In this document: positions 16,919-25,152 of the stretch, piece by piece | Layout: every line of letters begins with the position of its first letter | How positions within the stretch are numbered: position 1 is the stretch's first letter | From: DATBFU01 sp035498405 | GTDB taxonomy: Bacteria > Acidobacteriota > Thermoanaerobaculia > UBA5066 > Gp7-AA6 | DNA: 45,786 nucleotides | Assembly (NCBI GenBank): GCA_035498405.1 | Contig: DATKAE010000139.1 | Span: 1-45,786 of the forward strand | Direction: 5' to 3' | Position numbers and translations under genes: made by a program | Notes under the pieces: model-generated | What the model saw: the letters and a program-made list of their open reading frames with translations, nothing else | What the model was told of the DNA's origin: nothing | Database searches by the model: none

Positions 16919-18853
16919 ATGGCCGGAGGCAGGCAGGCCGACGCTCAGGCGCTCCAGGTCCGTGGCGACCTCCTGCGCTCCTACCCTGACGTCTTCACTC
17001 CGGAGGCGATGGCGGCGCTCGCGGCCCTGGCCCCGCTAAACGCGCCGCGAAGGGCGCTCATGGCGGCCCGCATCCAGCGCCGCGCGCGACGCGCCCGCGA
17101 CCGCCAGCGCATTGCGTTCCTCGATCCCGCCGCCACGATTCCCGGAACCGAAATCACCGTGCAGGACGCCCGCGATGGCAAGTTCCATGGCAGCGAGATC
17201 CCGCCCGACCTGCGACGGCAATGGATCCAGGGCACGGGCCCGGCGGCACGCCCGGGCGCGCCTGCAGAGCAAGGCCTCCGCAGTGTCGCCTACGCTCTCC
17301 TTTCCGGAGCGGACGGGTGGATGTTCGATGGCGAGGATGCACTTGGCCAAATCTCCACGATGTCGCTCGACAACCAGCGCAACCTCAAAATCGCCATCGC
17401 TCGGGACCCCCTGTTCCTGAAGGTGGCCGAGGGAGTCGCCGCGGAGATGAACGAGTGGGCCCGCGGGTTCTTCGGGCGCCCGATCATCGACGACTGGCGC
17501 AAGCAGCTCGACTTCACAACCAAGATCTTCCGAGCGCGCGGGCTTCACCTCGATGACCGGCACGTCCGCCTGTCCGATGGCACGGGGTTCTCCGCATCGA
17601 TCGTCGACCTCGTGCTCTATGTCGTCAACAACCAGGCGCCGCTCAAGGAATCCGGCGCCTCGATTGTCCTCTACCTGCCGAAGATCCAGACGGCGGAGGA
17701 GGCGGCGCTCTGGCGCCTCATCCTGGGCTCGCTCGAGCAGCACCTCTCGCTTCCCGCCGGCGCGATCAAGGTCTACGTGCTCGTCGAGCAAATCGAGGCC
17801 TGTTTTCAGTTGATGGAGATCCGCGCCGCCCTCGGGCGGCATTTCGTCGGCTACAACACCGGCCGCTGGGACTACATCAACAGCGTCTCGGACGCGATGG
17901 CCTGGGATCCGCAATTCGTCAATCCCAATATCGACGCCATCGTGATGACCTATGGCTACATGCGGAACTACGAGGACCGCGTGCGGCGGGCCGCCAACAC
18001 TCCCGACGTCGAGGGCCGCTGCGCCCTTTGGGAGGGCGGCATGGAGACAAACATCCCGGTCGGCTCGGAGCGCGGTATCGCCTCTGGGATGAAGCGGGCC
18101 GTGGCCGGCGCCGAGCGCGAGCAGCGCGAGGGCGCCAGCGGTAAATGGGTCGCCCACTGGAAGATGGTGCACATCGTCAGGCCTGTCTGGGAAAAAGTGG
18201 GGCAGGACAACCAGCTCGGTCGGCACTTCCCCGCGCTCACGTACGAGGCCGCCGATGCCGACGCCCTGATGTTGCTCGAGCCGGCACCGCGCACCGTCCG
18301 CGGCGCTCGGGATCTCTTGAGCGTCGCCCTGCAGTACGGCAACGCCTTCGGCAAGGGGTTTCAGGCGGCGGCCTTGAAGCCGGCCGACTTCTTCGGCAAC
18401 GACGACGTCCTCTACCTGATGGAGGACATGGCGACGGGGGAGATCCGGCTCTCCATTCTCTGGGAGTGGCTGCACAAGTCGGCTCCCTTCTCCGAAGCCG
18501 ATGAGGCGACCCGGGTCGCGAAAGGGGACAAATTCGGCGCCGGTTTGTTCACGCATCTGCTCGACGAGGAGTATGCGAAGCTCCTGGCGGCAAGCAACCG
18601 GGACGTCCACGACGACTCGAAGACGACGACGCTGCCGATCGCGCGCCAGATCGCCGAGGCCTACGTGACTGCTCCGTTCAAGGCGCCCTGGTACATCGAT
18701 CTCTTGAACGTCAACCTCAACAACGAGGACTTGGCGGAGGCCAAGCGGCGGATCGCCCGTTACATGGACGAATTCGGCAGGAGCGGGGTGCGCATCACCG
18801 AGAATCTGGATTTCGAGGCGGCGAGTTCCACTGCAAGCAGGAGCCAGTCATGA
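16919..18853 (+). CDS. aceB: Malate synthase
   Basis: Condenses glyoxylate with acetyl-CoA to malate, the second step of the glyoxylate shunt. At 644 residues it is longer than typical malate synthase A (~530). Family signatures are ADGWMFDGEDALGQ (acidic metal-binding region), SIVLYLPKIQ, VYVLVEQIEACFQLMEI, GYNTGRWDYINSV with the conserved Arg, and WEGGMETNIPV. The C-terminal helical plug region (SILWEWLHKSAPF) is present. The ATG has a GGGAGG site seven bases upstream. It overlaps the isocitrate lyase start by 4 bases, so both shunt enzymes are translationally coupled. Confidence 0.93.
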   Translation: MAGGRQADAQALQVRGDLLRSYPDVFTPEAMAALAALAPLNAPRRALMAARIQRRARRARDRQRIAFLDPAATIPGTEITVQDARDGKFHGSEIPPDLRRQWIQGTGPAARPGAPAEQGLRSVAYALLSGADGWMFDGEDALGQISTMSLDNQRNLKIAIARDPLFLKVAEGVAAEMNEWARGFFGRPIIDDWRKQLDFTTKIFRARGLHLDDRHVRLSDGTGFSASIVDLVLYVVNNQAPLKESGASIVLYLPKIQTAEEAALWRLILGSLEQHLSLPAGAIKVYVLVEQIEACFQLMEIRAALGRHFVGYNTGRWDYINSVSDAMAWDPQFVNPNIDAIVMTYGYMRNYEDRVRRAANTPDVEGRCALWEGGMETNIPVGSERGIASGMKRAVAGAEREQREGASGKWVAHWKMVHIVRPVWEKVGQDNQLGRHFPALTYEAADADALMLLEPAPRTVRGARDLLSVALQYGNAFGKGFQAAALKPADFFGNDDVLYLMEDMATGEIRLSILWEWLHKSAPFSEADEATRVAKGDKFGAGLFTHLLDEEYAKLLAASNRDVHDDSKTTTLPIARQIAEAYVTAPFKAPWYIDLLNVNLNNEDLAEAKRRIARYMDEFGRSGVRITENLDFEAASSTASRSQS

Positions 18854-21141
18854 GTTCGACAGCAACGTCCCAGCCCGCCCTGAGCGCATTCGAGTCGGAA
18901 GTCGCCGAGACGGCACGATGGTTTGCCAGTCCTCGCTTCGAGGGCATCTCTCGTTTGCACTCGGCGCGCCAAGTGGTCGAGCAGCGCGGCACCATCGCGA
19001 CCGACTACACGGTGGCCCGGTTCGCGGCCGAACAGTTCTACGATCGGCTCCGACAGCTCTTCGCCGCCCGCAAGCAGATCACGACCTTCGGTCCTTATTC
19101 TCCCGGGCAAGCGGTGACCCTGAAGCGGATGGGCATCGAGGCCATCTACCTCGGGGGGTGGGCCACGTCCGCCAAGGGGTCGGTCAGCGAGGACCCGGGG
19201 CCCGACCTGGCGAGCTATCCGCTCTCCCAGGTGCCGGACGAGGCGGCGCCGATCGTGCGCGCCCTGCTGACGGCGGATCGGAACCAGCACTTCGCGCGCT
19301 CGCGCATGACGGAGGCACAGCGCGCCGCCTCTCCCGAGATCGACTATCGGCCCTTCATCATCGCCGACGCCGATACAGGCCACGGCGGCGATGCGCACGT
19401 TCGGAATCTCATCCGGCGGTTCGTCGAGGTCGGGATACCGGGCTACCACATCGAAGACCAGAAGCCGGGCGCCAAGAAGTGCGGGCACCAGGGGGGCAAG
19501 GTGCTCGTCGGCGTGGACGAACAGATCAAACGCTTGAGCGCCGCTCGCTTTCAGCTCGATGTCATGAGGGTGCCCGGCATCGTCGTGGCCCGGACCGACG
19601 CCGAGGCGGCCACGTTCCTCGAAGGGCGCGGGGACGAGCGCGATCACCCGTTCATTCTGGGCGCCACCAACGTCGAGCTGCCGACGTACAAGGTCGGGTA
19701 CGTCGCCATCCTGAAGAAGCTCCACGAGCTGGGCATCGACGAAGCGCGCGGTCATCTGCTCTTTGAAATCTCTGCGGCCGAGTACGATGACGCGAACACT
19801 TGGCTCGCGCGGACAGGCGTGATGCGCATGCTCGAGGACGGCGCGAAGGCGCTCCGGCGGGGCGACGGCCTGTCCGTCGAGGCCATTCTGGAGCGAGTCG
19901 AAGCGCGCTACCTCGAGGCGTGGCAGGCGGAGGCCACCCTGAAGAGCTATCCCCAGGCCGTTGCCGACGTGATCGAGTTTCGCGTCAACGAAGGCGAGCG
20001 CTTCGACATGAGCGGCGAGGAGTGGCTGGCGTTCGCGAACCGCACGTCGTTCCACGCCGCCCGGGCGAAGGCCAAGTCGATGGGCATCAACATCATCTGG
20101 GATTGCGAGGTCTCCAAGACTCCCGAGGGCTACTACCAGGTTCAGGGCGGAATCGATTACGCGGTCGCCAAGTCACTCGCCGTCGCGCCGTTCGCGGACA
20201 TCCTGTGGATGGAGACCAAGACCGCGGATCTGACCGAGGCGAGGCGCTTCGCCGAGGCCATCCACGCCGAGTTCCCTTCCAAGATGCTCGCGTACAACCT
20301 GTCACCCTCATTCAATTGGGACACGACCGGCCTGAGCGACGAGGAGATGAGGCGATTCCCGGAGGAGCTGGGCAAGCTCGGGTTCGTCTTCAACTTCATC
20401 ACCTACGGCGGACATCAGATCGACGGTTTGGCGGCTGAGGAGTTCGCCACTGCGCTGCGGCAGGACGGCATGCTGAGCCTCGCCCGCCTGCAGCGGAAGT
20501 TCCGTCTGGTCGAGTCGCCTTATCGGACGCCCCAGACGCTGGTGGGAGGTCCGCGTTTGGATGCGGCGCTCATGGCCACTTCGGGGGGCACGGCCGCGAC
20601 CAAGGCGATGGGCAAAGGCTCCACACAGGTCCAGCACCTGGTCCAGACCGAGGTCCCGACCAAACTCTTGGAGGAATGGCTCGCCATGTGGGCGAAGCAC
20701 CACCAACTCTCGTGCTCGCTGCGTGTCGCACTGCGGCCGCACACGGCAGGCTCGGAGCTGATGGAGCTCAGCCTGTCCCATGAGACCGGGGAGAAGGTTG
20801 CCAACATCGTCTTCGCCGTAATCGTGGACCGGCGGGGGCGCAACATCCTCTCGGTACGCGACCAGAACACCTTCGACGTCGCGTTGCGCAAGAAACGCCT
20901 GATGACACTCAACCACCTGTTCCTGGTCCATCGCTACAAGGTCTGGTCGGTCCATTACGTCAGCCCGACCGAGGACAATCGTTACCAGGCCCAGAAGATG
21001 AAGACGCACGGCCTTTTCAGCGAGGTCCACGAAGAGGTTGGTCACATCATCGTCGCGGACGTGAGTGTCGAGGGCGTCAAGGCGCTGCTCGCCCCCGACC
21101 GGGTCCGGTTGAACGACTTGATCGAGCGGAGGTATCCGTAG
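18850..21141 (+). CDS. aceA: Isocitrate lyase, long ICL2-type with C-terminal regulatory domain
   Basis: Cleaves isocitrate to glyoxylate and succinate. The catalytic KKCGH motif is at residues 209-213 (nucleophile Cys211), and PFIIADADTGHGG and VARTDAEAATFL supply metal- and substrate-binding residues. At 763 residues it matches the length of Mycobacterium tuberculosis ICL2 (~766), not the ~430-residue ICL1. The extra C-terminal ~160 residues (from about 603) correspond to the ICL2 domain, which in the mycobacterial enzyme has a GNAT-like fold and mediates activation by acetyl-CoA. The ATG overlaps the malate synthase stop (ATGA) and follows AGGAG. Confidence 0.94.
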   Translation: MSSTATSQPALSAFESEVAETARWFASPRFEGISRLHSARQVVEQRGTIATDYTVARFAAEQFYDRLRQLFAARKQITTFGPYSPGQAVTLKRMGIEAIYLGGWATSAKGSVSEDPGPDLASYPLSQVPDEAAPIVRALLTADRNQHFARSRMTEAQRAASPEIDYRPFIIADADTGHGGDAHVRNLIRRFVEVGIPGYHIEDQKPGAKKCGHQGGKVLVGVDEQIKRLSAARFQLDVMRVPGIVVARTDAEAATFLEGRGDERDHPFILGATNVELPTYKVGYVAILKKLHELGIDEARGHLLFEISAAEYDDANTWLARTGVMRMLEDGAKALRRGDGLSVEAILERVEARYLEAWQAEATLKSYPQAVADVIEFRVNEGERFDMSGEEWLAFANRTSFHAARAKAKSMGINIIWDCEVSKTPEGYYQVQGGIDYAVAKSLAVAPFADILWMETKTADLTEARRFAEAIHAEFPSKMLAYNLSPSFNWDTTGLSDEEMRRFPEELGKLGFVFNFITYGGHQIDGLAAEEFATALRQDGMLSLARLQRKFRLVESPYRTPQTLVGGPRLDAALMATSGGTAATKAMGKGSTQVQHLVQTEVPTKLLEEWLAMWAKHHQLSCSLRVALRPHTAGSELMELSLSHETGEKVANIVFAVIVDRRGRNILSVRDQNTFDVALRKKRLMTLNHLFLVHRYKVWSVHYVSPTEDNRYQAQKMKTHGLFSEVHEEVGHIIVADVSVEGVKALLAPDRVRLNDLIERRYP

Positions 21142-21275
21142 CGCGAGGCATCCGCCCTGCGGCCGCGCGGGTCGAACGCCGGGTGGCTGGGTCGGCGCAG
21201 AAGGGTTTCTACCGTAGTGCCGGAAGCGAGGGAAGCGCCGGCCCGCGTGGGTCGGCGATTCTCCAGCTGGGGACC

Positions 21276-21764
21276 CTAGCGCCGCGAGCGGGGCCGGCGG
21301 CTACCCGAGGAAAGCGCTCGGATGACGGCGCCCCAATTGTCGAACCAGGTCTCGAAGGCGGCGCGCAGTTGGGTCCTTCCCTGCTCGTCGGCCGCGCTGC
21401 GCAGAGCCTCCACGATCGCCGCCGTGGAGGGGCGAAGCCGGCGCTCGCCGAGCGGGGTCAGCTTCACGTAGACGAGGCGACGGTCCTTCGAGGAGCGGCG
21501 CGTGCGGACGAGGCCCGCCCGCTCCATCCGCCGGACGAGGGCCGAGGTCGTATTGATGGTGGCGAAAGTCTGGCGTGCGAGATCGCCGATGGTCAGGGGC
21601 TCGCCGAAGGGATTGCCGGCGAGCGTCAAGAGGGCGAACTGCTGCGCGGGCGTCAGGCCGCCCGCCGCCGGCTCGGCCGTGATGGTCTTCCGGACCGACT
21701 CGAAGAACCGCCGCAGGTGGGCCATGGTGCGGTAGGACTCCGAGAGACTCTGGGGCGTGACCAC
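21276..21764 (-). CDS. MarR-family transcriptional regulator
   Basis: A 162-residue winged-helix repressor of the MarR type. The core reads LTPAQQFALLTLAGNP, LTIGDLARQTFATINTTSALVRRMERAGLV for the helix-turn-helix, and RRSSKDRRLVYVKLTPLG for the wing. The tail is basic. I use the GTG at 21764, which has a perfect TATAAT ending 7 bases upstream and no Shine-Dalgarno, as expected for a leaderless transcript; the ATG at 21725 is an alternative. It is convergent with aceA and divergent from the U32 cassette, with 272 bp between the starts, so either may be its target. Confidence 0.88.
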   Translation of the reverse strand: MVTPQSLSESYRTMAHLRRFFESVRKTITAEPAAGGLTPAQQFALLTLAGNPFGEPLTIGDLARQTFATINTTSALVRRMERAGLVRTRRSSKDRRLVYVKLTPLGERRLRPSTAAIVEALRSAADEQGRTQLRAAFETWFDNWGAVIRALSSGSRRPRSRR

Positions 21765-21771
21765 TGCCGAG

Positions 21772-21777
21772 ATTATA
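21772..21777 (-). promoter_or_regulatory. -10 box of the marR gene
   Basis: A perfect TATAAT on the minus strand ends 7 bp before the GTG at 21764, which suggests a leaderless mRNA. No -35 hexamer is recognisable. Confidence 0.5.
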
Positions 21778-21933
21778 GGGAGGCCCCGTCGCCGCGCTTT
21801 CTCGGCCGAGCGAAGGAACCCCGGCGCGGACAACGTGTGGCTCGACTCGCCAGACCCTTGCTGGAACAACCCCTTTGGGCACAATTCCCTGCATCTCGGC
21901 CGGTGTGCGTGAACCGTCTGAGCCAGAAACCCC

Positions 21934-21964
21934 TTGACTCCGGGCGGGAGACGGGACCTAGAAT
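21934..21964 (+). promoter_or_regulatory. Sigma70-type promoter of the U32 cassette
   Basis: TTGACT, 19 bp, then TAGAAT: the best -35/-10 pair in the window. It leaves a leader of about 65 bases before the first U32 gene. The rest of the 272-bp space up to the divergent marR gene holds no other gene that I can see. Confidence 0.55.
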
Positions 21965-22036
21965 CATTCGATGCCATGAATAGTCGACGATGCGTAGTAT
22001 TTCCTTCGCGGCTGTTCGGAATCCCACGGGCGTGAG

Positions 22037-22990
22037 GTGAGGTCTCGGCCCCTCCTGCTCGCGCCCGCCGGAAGTCTCGAGGCGGTCTCCGCCGCGCTCG
22101 ACGCGGGGGCGGACGCCGTGTACGTGGGCCTGAAGGGCTGGAGCCGGGGCGGGGCGCGCCGGGAGCTCGACTGGGAGGAGCTCGTGGCCGCGCAGCAGGA
22201 AGTCGCCTCCGCCGGCCGGGCGCTCCATGTCGCGATCAACACCATCCCGAAGCCGGGGGAGCGCGCTCAGCTCTTCGAGCGCATCCCCGCCCTTCTGCAC
22301 CTCGGGATCCAGACCGTCATCGTGAACGACATCGGGGTTCTGGCGGCGCTACATCGGCGCTTCCGCGACCTGCGCCTCACGGCCTCGATCGGCTGCGGTG
22401 CCCAGACGGTCGCCGATGCGGCCTTCTTCCGGGACCTGGGAGCTGCCGGCGTCGTGCTGCCGGCGACGGTGAGCCCGGAGGAGATGCGCGAGATCAGAAG
22501 CGTCAGCGGAGTGGCCGTCGAGATCATGGTTCACATGGTGGAAGAGTTCGTCCTGCTGGGGAAATGCTGGATGCCGAGCTATGTCCATCTGAAGCCTTCG
22601 CCCTTTCCGGCGCTGTTGCCTGTTCCGGCCGGGGACGGAGGCGACTCCCCGGAGGGTGCCCTGCGAGGGCTGCGGCAGACCGGAAGCATGAAACGGGGAG
22701 GCGTCGGAGCCTGCTTCCGAATTTGCCAGCAGCCGTGGGAGCTCTACGCGTCCGGGCGGCGCGTCGATGCGCGGCTCTTCCCCAGCCGACAGATCAGCCG
22801 GATCTCCGAGGTCGAGGCCTATGCCGAGGCGGGCGCGGACGTTCTGAAGCTTCAAGGGCGGAGCCTCCCGGTGGACCTCCTGGCGGCTCTCGTCCGCGGT
22901 TACCGGCATGCGATCGACGGCGAAGCGCTTCCGATCGCGCCTCGAGCCTCGGCCGAGTTGCCGGCGGCGTGGACGGTGGTCGGGCGATGA
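22037..22990 (+). CDS. U32 family protein (peptidase U32-like), first of three
   Basis: A 317-residue TIM-barrel-like U32 protein. It begins with the family's LLLAPAGSLEAVSAAL and DAVYVGLKGWSRGG. Cysteines are at 120, 177 (GKCWMPSY), 226 and 230 (ACFRICQQPWELY). The GKCW and WELYxSG blocks and the C-terminal LKLQGRSLPVDLLAALVRGYR match the third gene of this cassette, so the two are paralogues, but the UbiU cysteine set is only partly kept. It may bind an iron-sulfur cluster. The GTG at 22037 is the start by homology; no clear Shine-Dalgarno. Ten bases separate it from the next gene. Confidence 0.8.
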   Translation: MRSRPLLLAPAGSLEAVSAALDAGADAVYVGLKGWSRGGARRELDWEELVAAQQEVASAGRALHVAINTIPKPGERAQLFERIPALLHLGIQTVIVNDIGVLAALHRRFRDLRLTASIGCGAQTVADAAFFRDLGAAGVVLPATVSPEEMREIRSVSGVAVEIMVHMVEEFVLLGKCWMPSYVHLKPSPFPALLPVPAGDGGDSPEGALRGLRQTGSMKRGGVGACFRICQQPWELYASGRRVDARLFPSRQISRISEVEAYAEAGADVLKLQGRSLPVDLLAALVRGYRHAIDGEALPIAPRASAELPAAWTVVGR

Positions 22991-23000
22991 GGATCAGGCA

Positions 23001-23987
23001 ATGACCGATCCGCCAGAGGGGAGTCGCTCGTCCGTGAGCGCGTTCGAGCTGAACACGACGATCGCAAACCTGCGGGATCTCAAGGAGTCGGACCTCTCGG
23101 ACTACGACGCGGTGTACCTGGGCGACATCTACTGCCGGATCTACGAGAGGAACTTCCTCGAGCAACTTGGCGATCTGAGGGAAGGGCTCCGTCTTCTCAA
23201 GGACCAAGGCAAGCGGGCCTATGTGACGACCTACGCCGCGCCGCGCAACGACTTTCTGCCCAATGTGCGGAAGATGCTGGAAGCCTCGGCCGCCGCCGGC
23301 GCCGAGGCCGTCGAGATCCACAACCTGGGCATCCTGAAGATCGCCCACGACGAGTTCCCCGAGCTCCCCGTGCACATCGGAGGCTTCGCGAACCTCTACA
23401 CCGGCGCCGGCGCCGAGGTCCTGCGCGGGTTCGGCGCGGTCCGCTTCACTCCCAACTACGAGCTGAGCCTGGACGAGATCCGCGAAATTGAGACCGCCTG
23501 CGATGCGCCCATGGAGATCCTGGTACACGGCAAGATCCCGCTCGGGATTTCGGATTATTGCTTCTTGCTGGAGTACGAGGAGAAGTGGGGAATCCGGTGT
23601 CCGGACCTCTGCCAGAAGGAGCTGTTCCTCAAGCAAGGCGACTGGGCCATGAAGTCGGTGGGCAAGGGGATCTTGAGCGGCAAGGACGTGTGCATGCTGG
23701 AGCACTTGCCCCGACTCTTCGGTGACGGCCACCGGTACTTCCGGATCGAGACTCTCTCGGAGAGTCCAGCGTACCGTCGTGAGATCGCGGCGGTGTACCG
23801 CGCCGCGCTCACGGCGGCCGCGGCCGGCGGCGGCGCGTTGGAGGAGAGCTGGTGGGAGACGCTTCGGCGGCATGCCCAAATCGGCCTGTGCAATGGCTTC
23901 TACTTCGGGAAGAGCGGAATGGACTATGCGGGCATCCGGCCGGACTCGTTGGGGTCCTTGCTGACGATCTCCCGTGTGGAGTCGTAA
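23001..23987 (+). CDS. U32 family protein with UbiV-like [4Fe-4S] cysteine pattern
   Basis: A 328-residue U32 protein. Cysteines 45, 187, 200 and 204 reproduce almost exactly the spacing of the four cluster-binding cysteines that I recall for E. coli UbiV (39, 180, 193, 197): 142, 13 and 4 residues here against 141, 13 and 4. The local context DYCFLLEYEEKWGIRCPDLC also fits. UbiV acts with UbiU in O2-independent ring hydroxylation during ubiquinone synthesis. I infer an iron-sulfur enzyme in anaerobic hydroxylation, perhaps not on ubiquinone. It starts at the ATG at 23001 behind GAGGA, 10 bases after the first U32 gene. Confidence 0.82.
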   Translation: MTDPPEGSRSSVSAFELNTTIANLRDLKESDLSDYDAVYLGDIYCRIYERNFLEQLGDLREGLRLLKDQGKRAYVTTYAAPRNDFLPNVRKMLEASAAAGAEAVEIHNLGILKIAHDEFPELPVHIGGFANLYTGAGAEVLRGFGAVRFTPNYELSLDEIREIETACDAPMEILVHGKIPLGISDYCFLLEYEEKWGIRCPDLCQKELFLKQGDWAMKSVGKGILSGKDVCMLEHLPRLFGDGHRYFRIETLSESPAYRREIAAVYRAALTAAAAGGGALEESWWETLRRHAQIGLCNGFYFGKSGMDYAGIRPDSLGSLLTISRVES

Positions 23988-24002
23988 GAGAGGAGCGGCG
24001 TC

Positions 24003-25037
24003 ATGGTTGAACTTCTGGCACCGGCGGGCAATCTGCCAATGGTCGAGGCGGCCGTCGTCGGCGGTGCGAACGCAATCTACGTGGGTCCTCGCGGATGGAG
24101 TCGGCGGCGCGACCAATACGAGCTCTCCGACGACGAGGTGCAGGCTGCCATCCAAATCGCTCACGAAGGCGGCGCGAAACTGCGGGTGGCCTTCAACACG
24201 AACATGCAGTCCCACGAGATCGCTCCGATGCTTCGCAAGATGGAGCGTTTCGTATCGCGGGGGGTGGATGGGGCGATCATGACCGACATCGGCGCCATCG
24301 CGGAAGTCCACCGGCGGTTCCCCGATCTCACCATCCACGCCTCGATCGGCGCCAATATTCTGAACGACGAAGACGTCCGCTTCTACCGCTCGATCGGCGT
24401 TTCGCAGGTCGTGGCGGACACGAAGCTGACGCTCCGGGAGCTGTCTTCGCGTAAGGAACAGATCGACGTCGGAATCGAGATCCTGATCCACGCCAACAAG
24501 TGCTACACGTACCTCGGAAAATGCTGGATGTCTCCTTACCACCGGCTCGAGCGCACCGCGGACCCCTTCGGGAAGGATCTCTTCAAGGGGAGTCCCAACC
24601 GCGGCGGTCTGGACTATCGCGTCTGCCTCGAGTCCTGGGAGCTCTACAGCGGCGGGCAGATGTGGGAAAAGAGCGTGGCCCTGAAGAACGAGGCCTTCTT
24701 CCTCCTGGCGGACATCCCCCAACTGATCGATCTCGGAGTGGAATGCCTGAAGGTTCAGGGGCGCGAATACCCCGTGCCCCTCGTCGAGCGGATGGTCAGG
24801 TTCTACCGGGACTTGATCGACACGTACATCGCCTTCCCGAAGGACGAGACCTTCGACCTCGCACCCTGGCAGGCGCGCCTCGCTTCGATCCAGGCTCAGC
24901 GAGACACGGCGCGCTCCGACGGAACCCGACTGCTGCTCGCCGAGGCACGCCAGCCGGTGCCGTCGCTTCCGCTTGCGAGCGAGATGGCTTCGCCACCGGC
25001 ACGTGGCTCGGCCAAAGGGCCTCGACCGCCCGCCTGA
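24003..25037 (+). CDS. U32 family protein with UbiU-like [4Fe-4S] cysteine pattern
   Basis: A 344-residue U32 protein (VELLAPAGNLPMVEAAV, ANAIYVGPRGWSRR). Cysteines 167 and 174 (KCYTYLGKC), 208 (RVCLESWELY) and 248 (VECLKVQGRE) correspond to the UbiU set (169, 176, 193, 232 in E. coli as I recall): the first pair has identical CX6C spacing, and the last interval is 40 against 39 residues, with a longer middle loop. It pairs naturally with the UbiV-like gene 15 bases upstream. The C-terminal ~50 residues are low-complexity. The ATG has a GAGAGGAG site. Confidence 0.82.
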   Translation: MVELLAPAGNLPMVEAAVVGGANAIYVGPRGWSRRRDQYELSDDEVQAAIQIAHEGGAKLRVAFNTNMQSHEIAPMLRKMERFVSRGVDGAIMTDIGAIAEVHRRFPDLTIHASIGANILNDEDVRFYRSIGVSQVVADTKLTLRELSSRKEQIDVGIEILIHANKCYTYLGKCWMSPYHRLERTADPFGKDLFKGSPNRGGLDYRVCLESWELYSGGQMWEKSVALKNEAFFLLADIPQLIDLGVECLKVQGREYPVPLVERMVRFYRDLIDTYIAFPKDETFDLAPWQARLASIQAQRDTARSDGTRLLLAEARQPVPSLPLASEMASPPARGSAKGPRPPA

Positions 25038-25152
25038 TCGGTCGCGGCGCGTTCGCTCCCGCGGCGGGCGCCTCCTCCCTCGACTACCTCGGGAGACTTC
25101 GCGCGCCGAGAGCCGTAGGCCGCGAGCCGTCGATTGACCGAAGCGGCTTCCC

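Noticed and set aside
21959..21981. MarR operator palindrome (ATTC-N8-GAAT near 21966)
   Set aside because: Only four base pairs per arm; too weak to call without conservation data.
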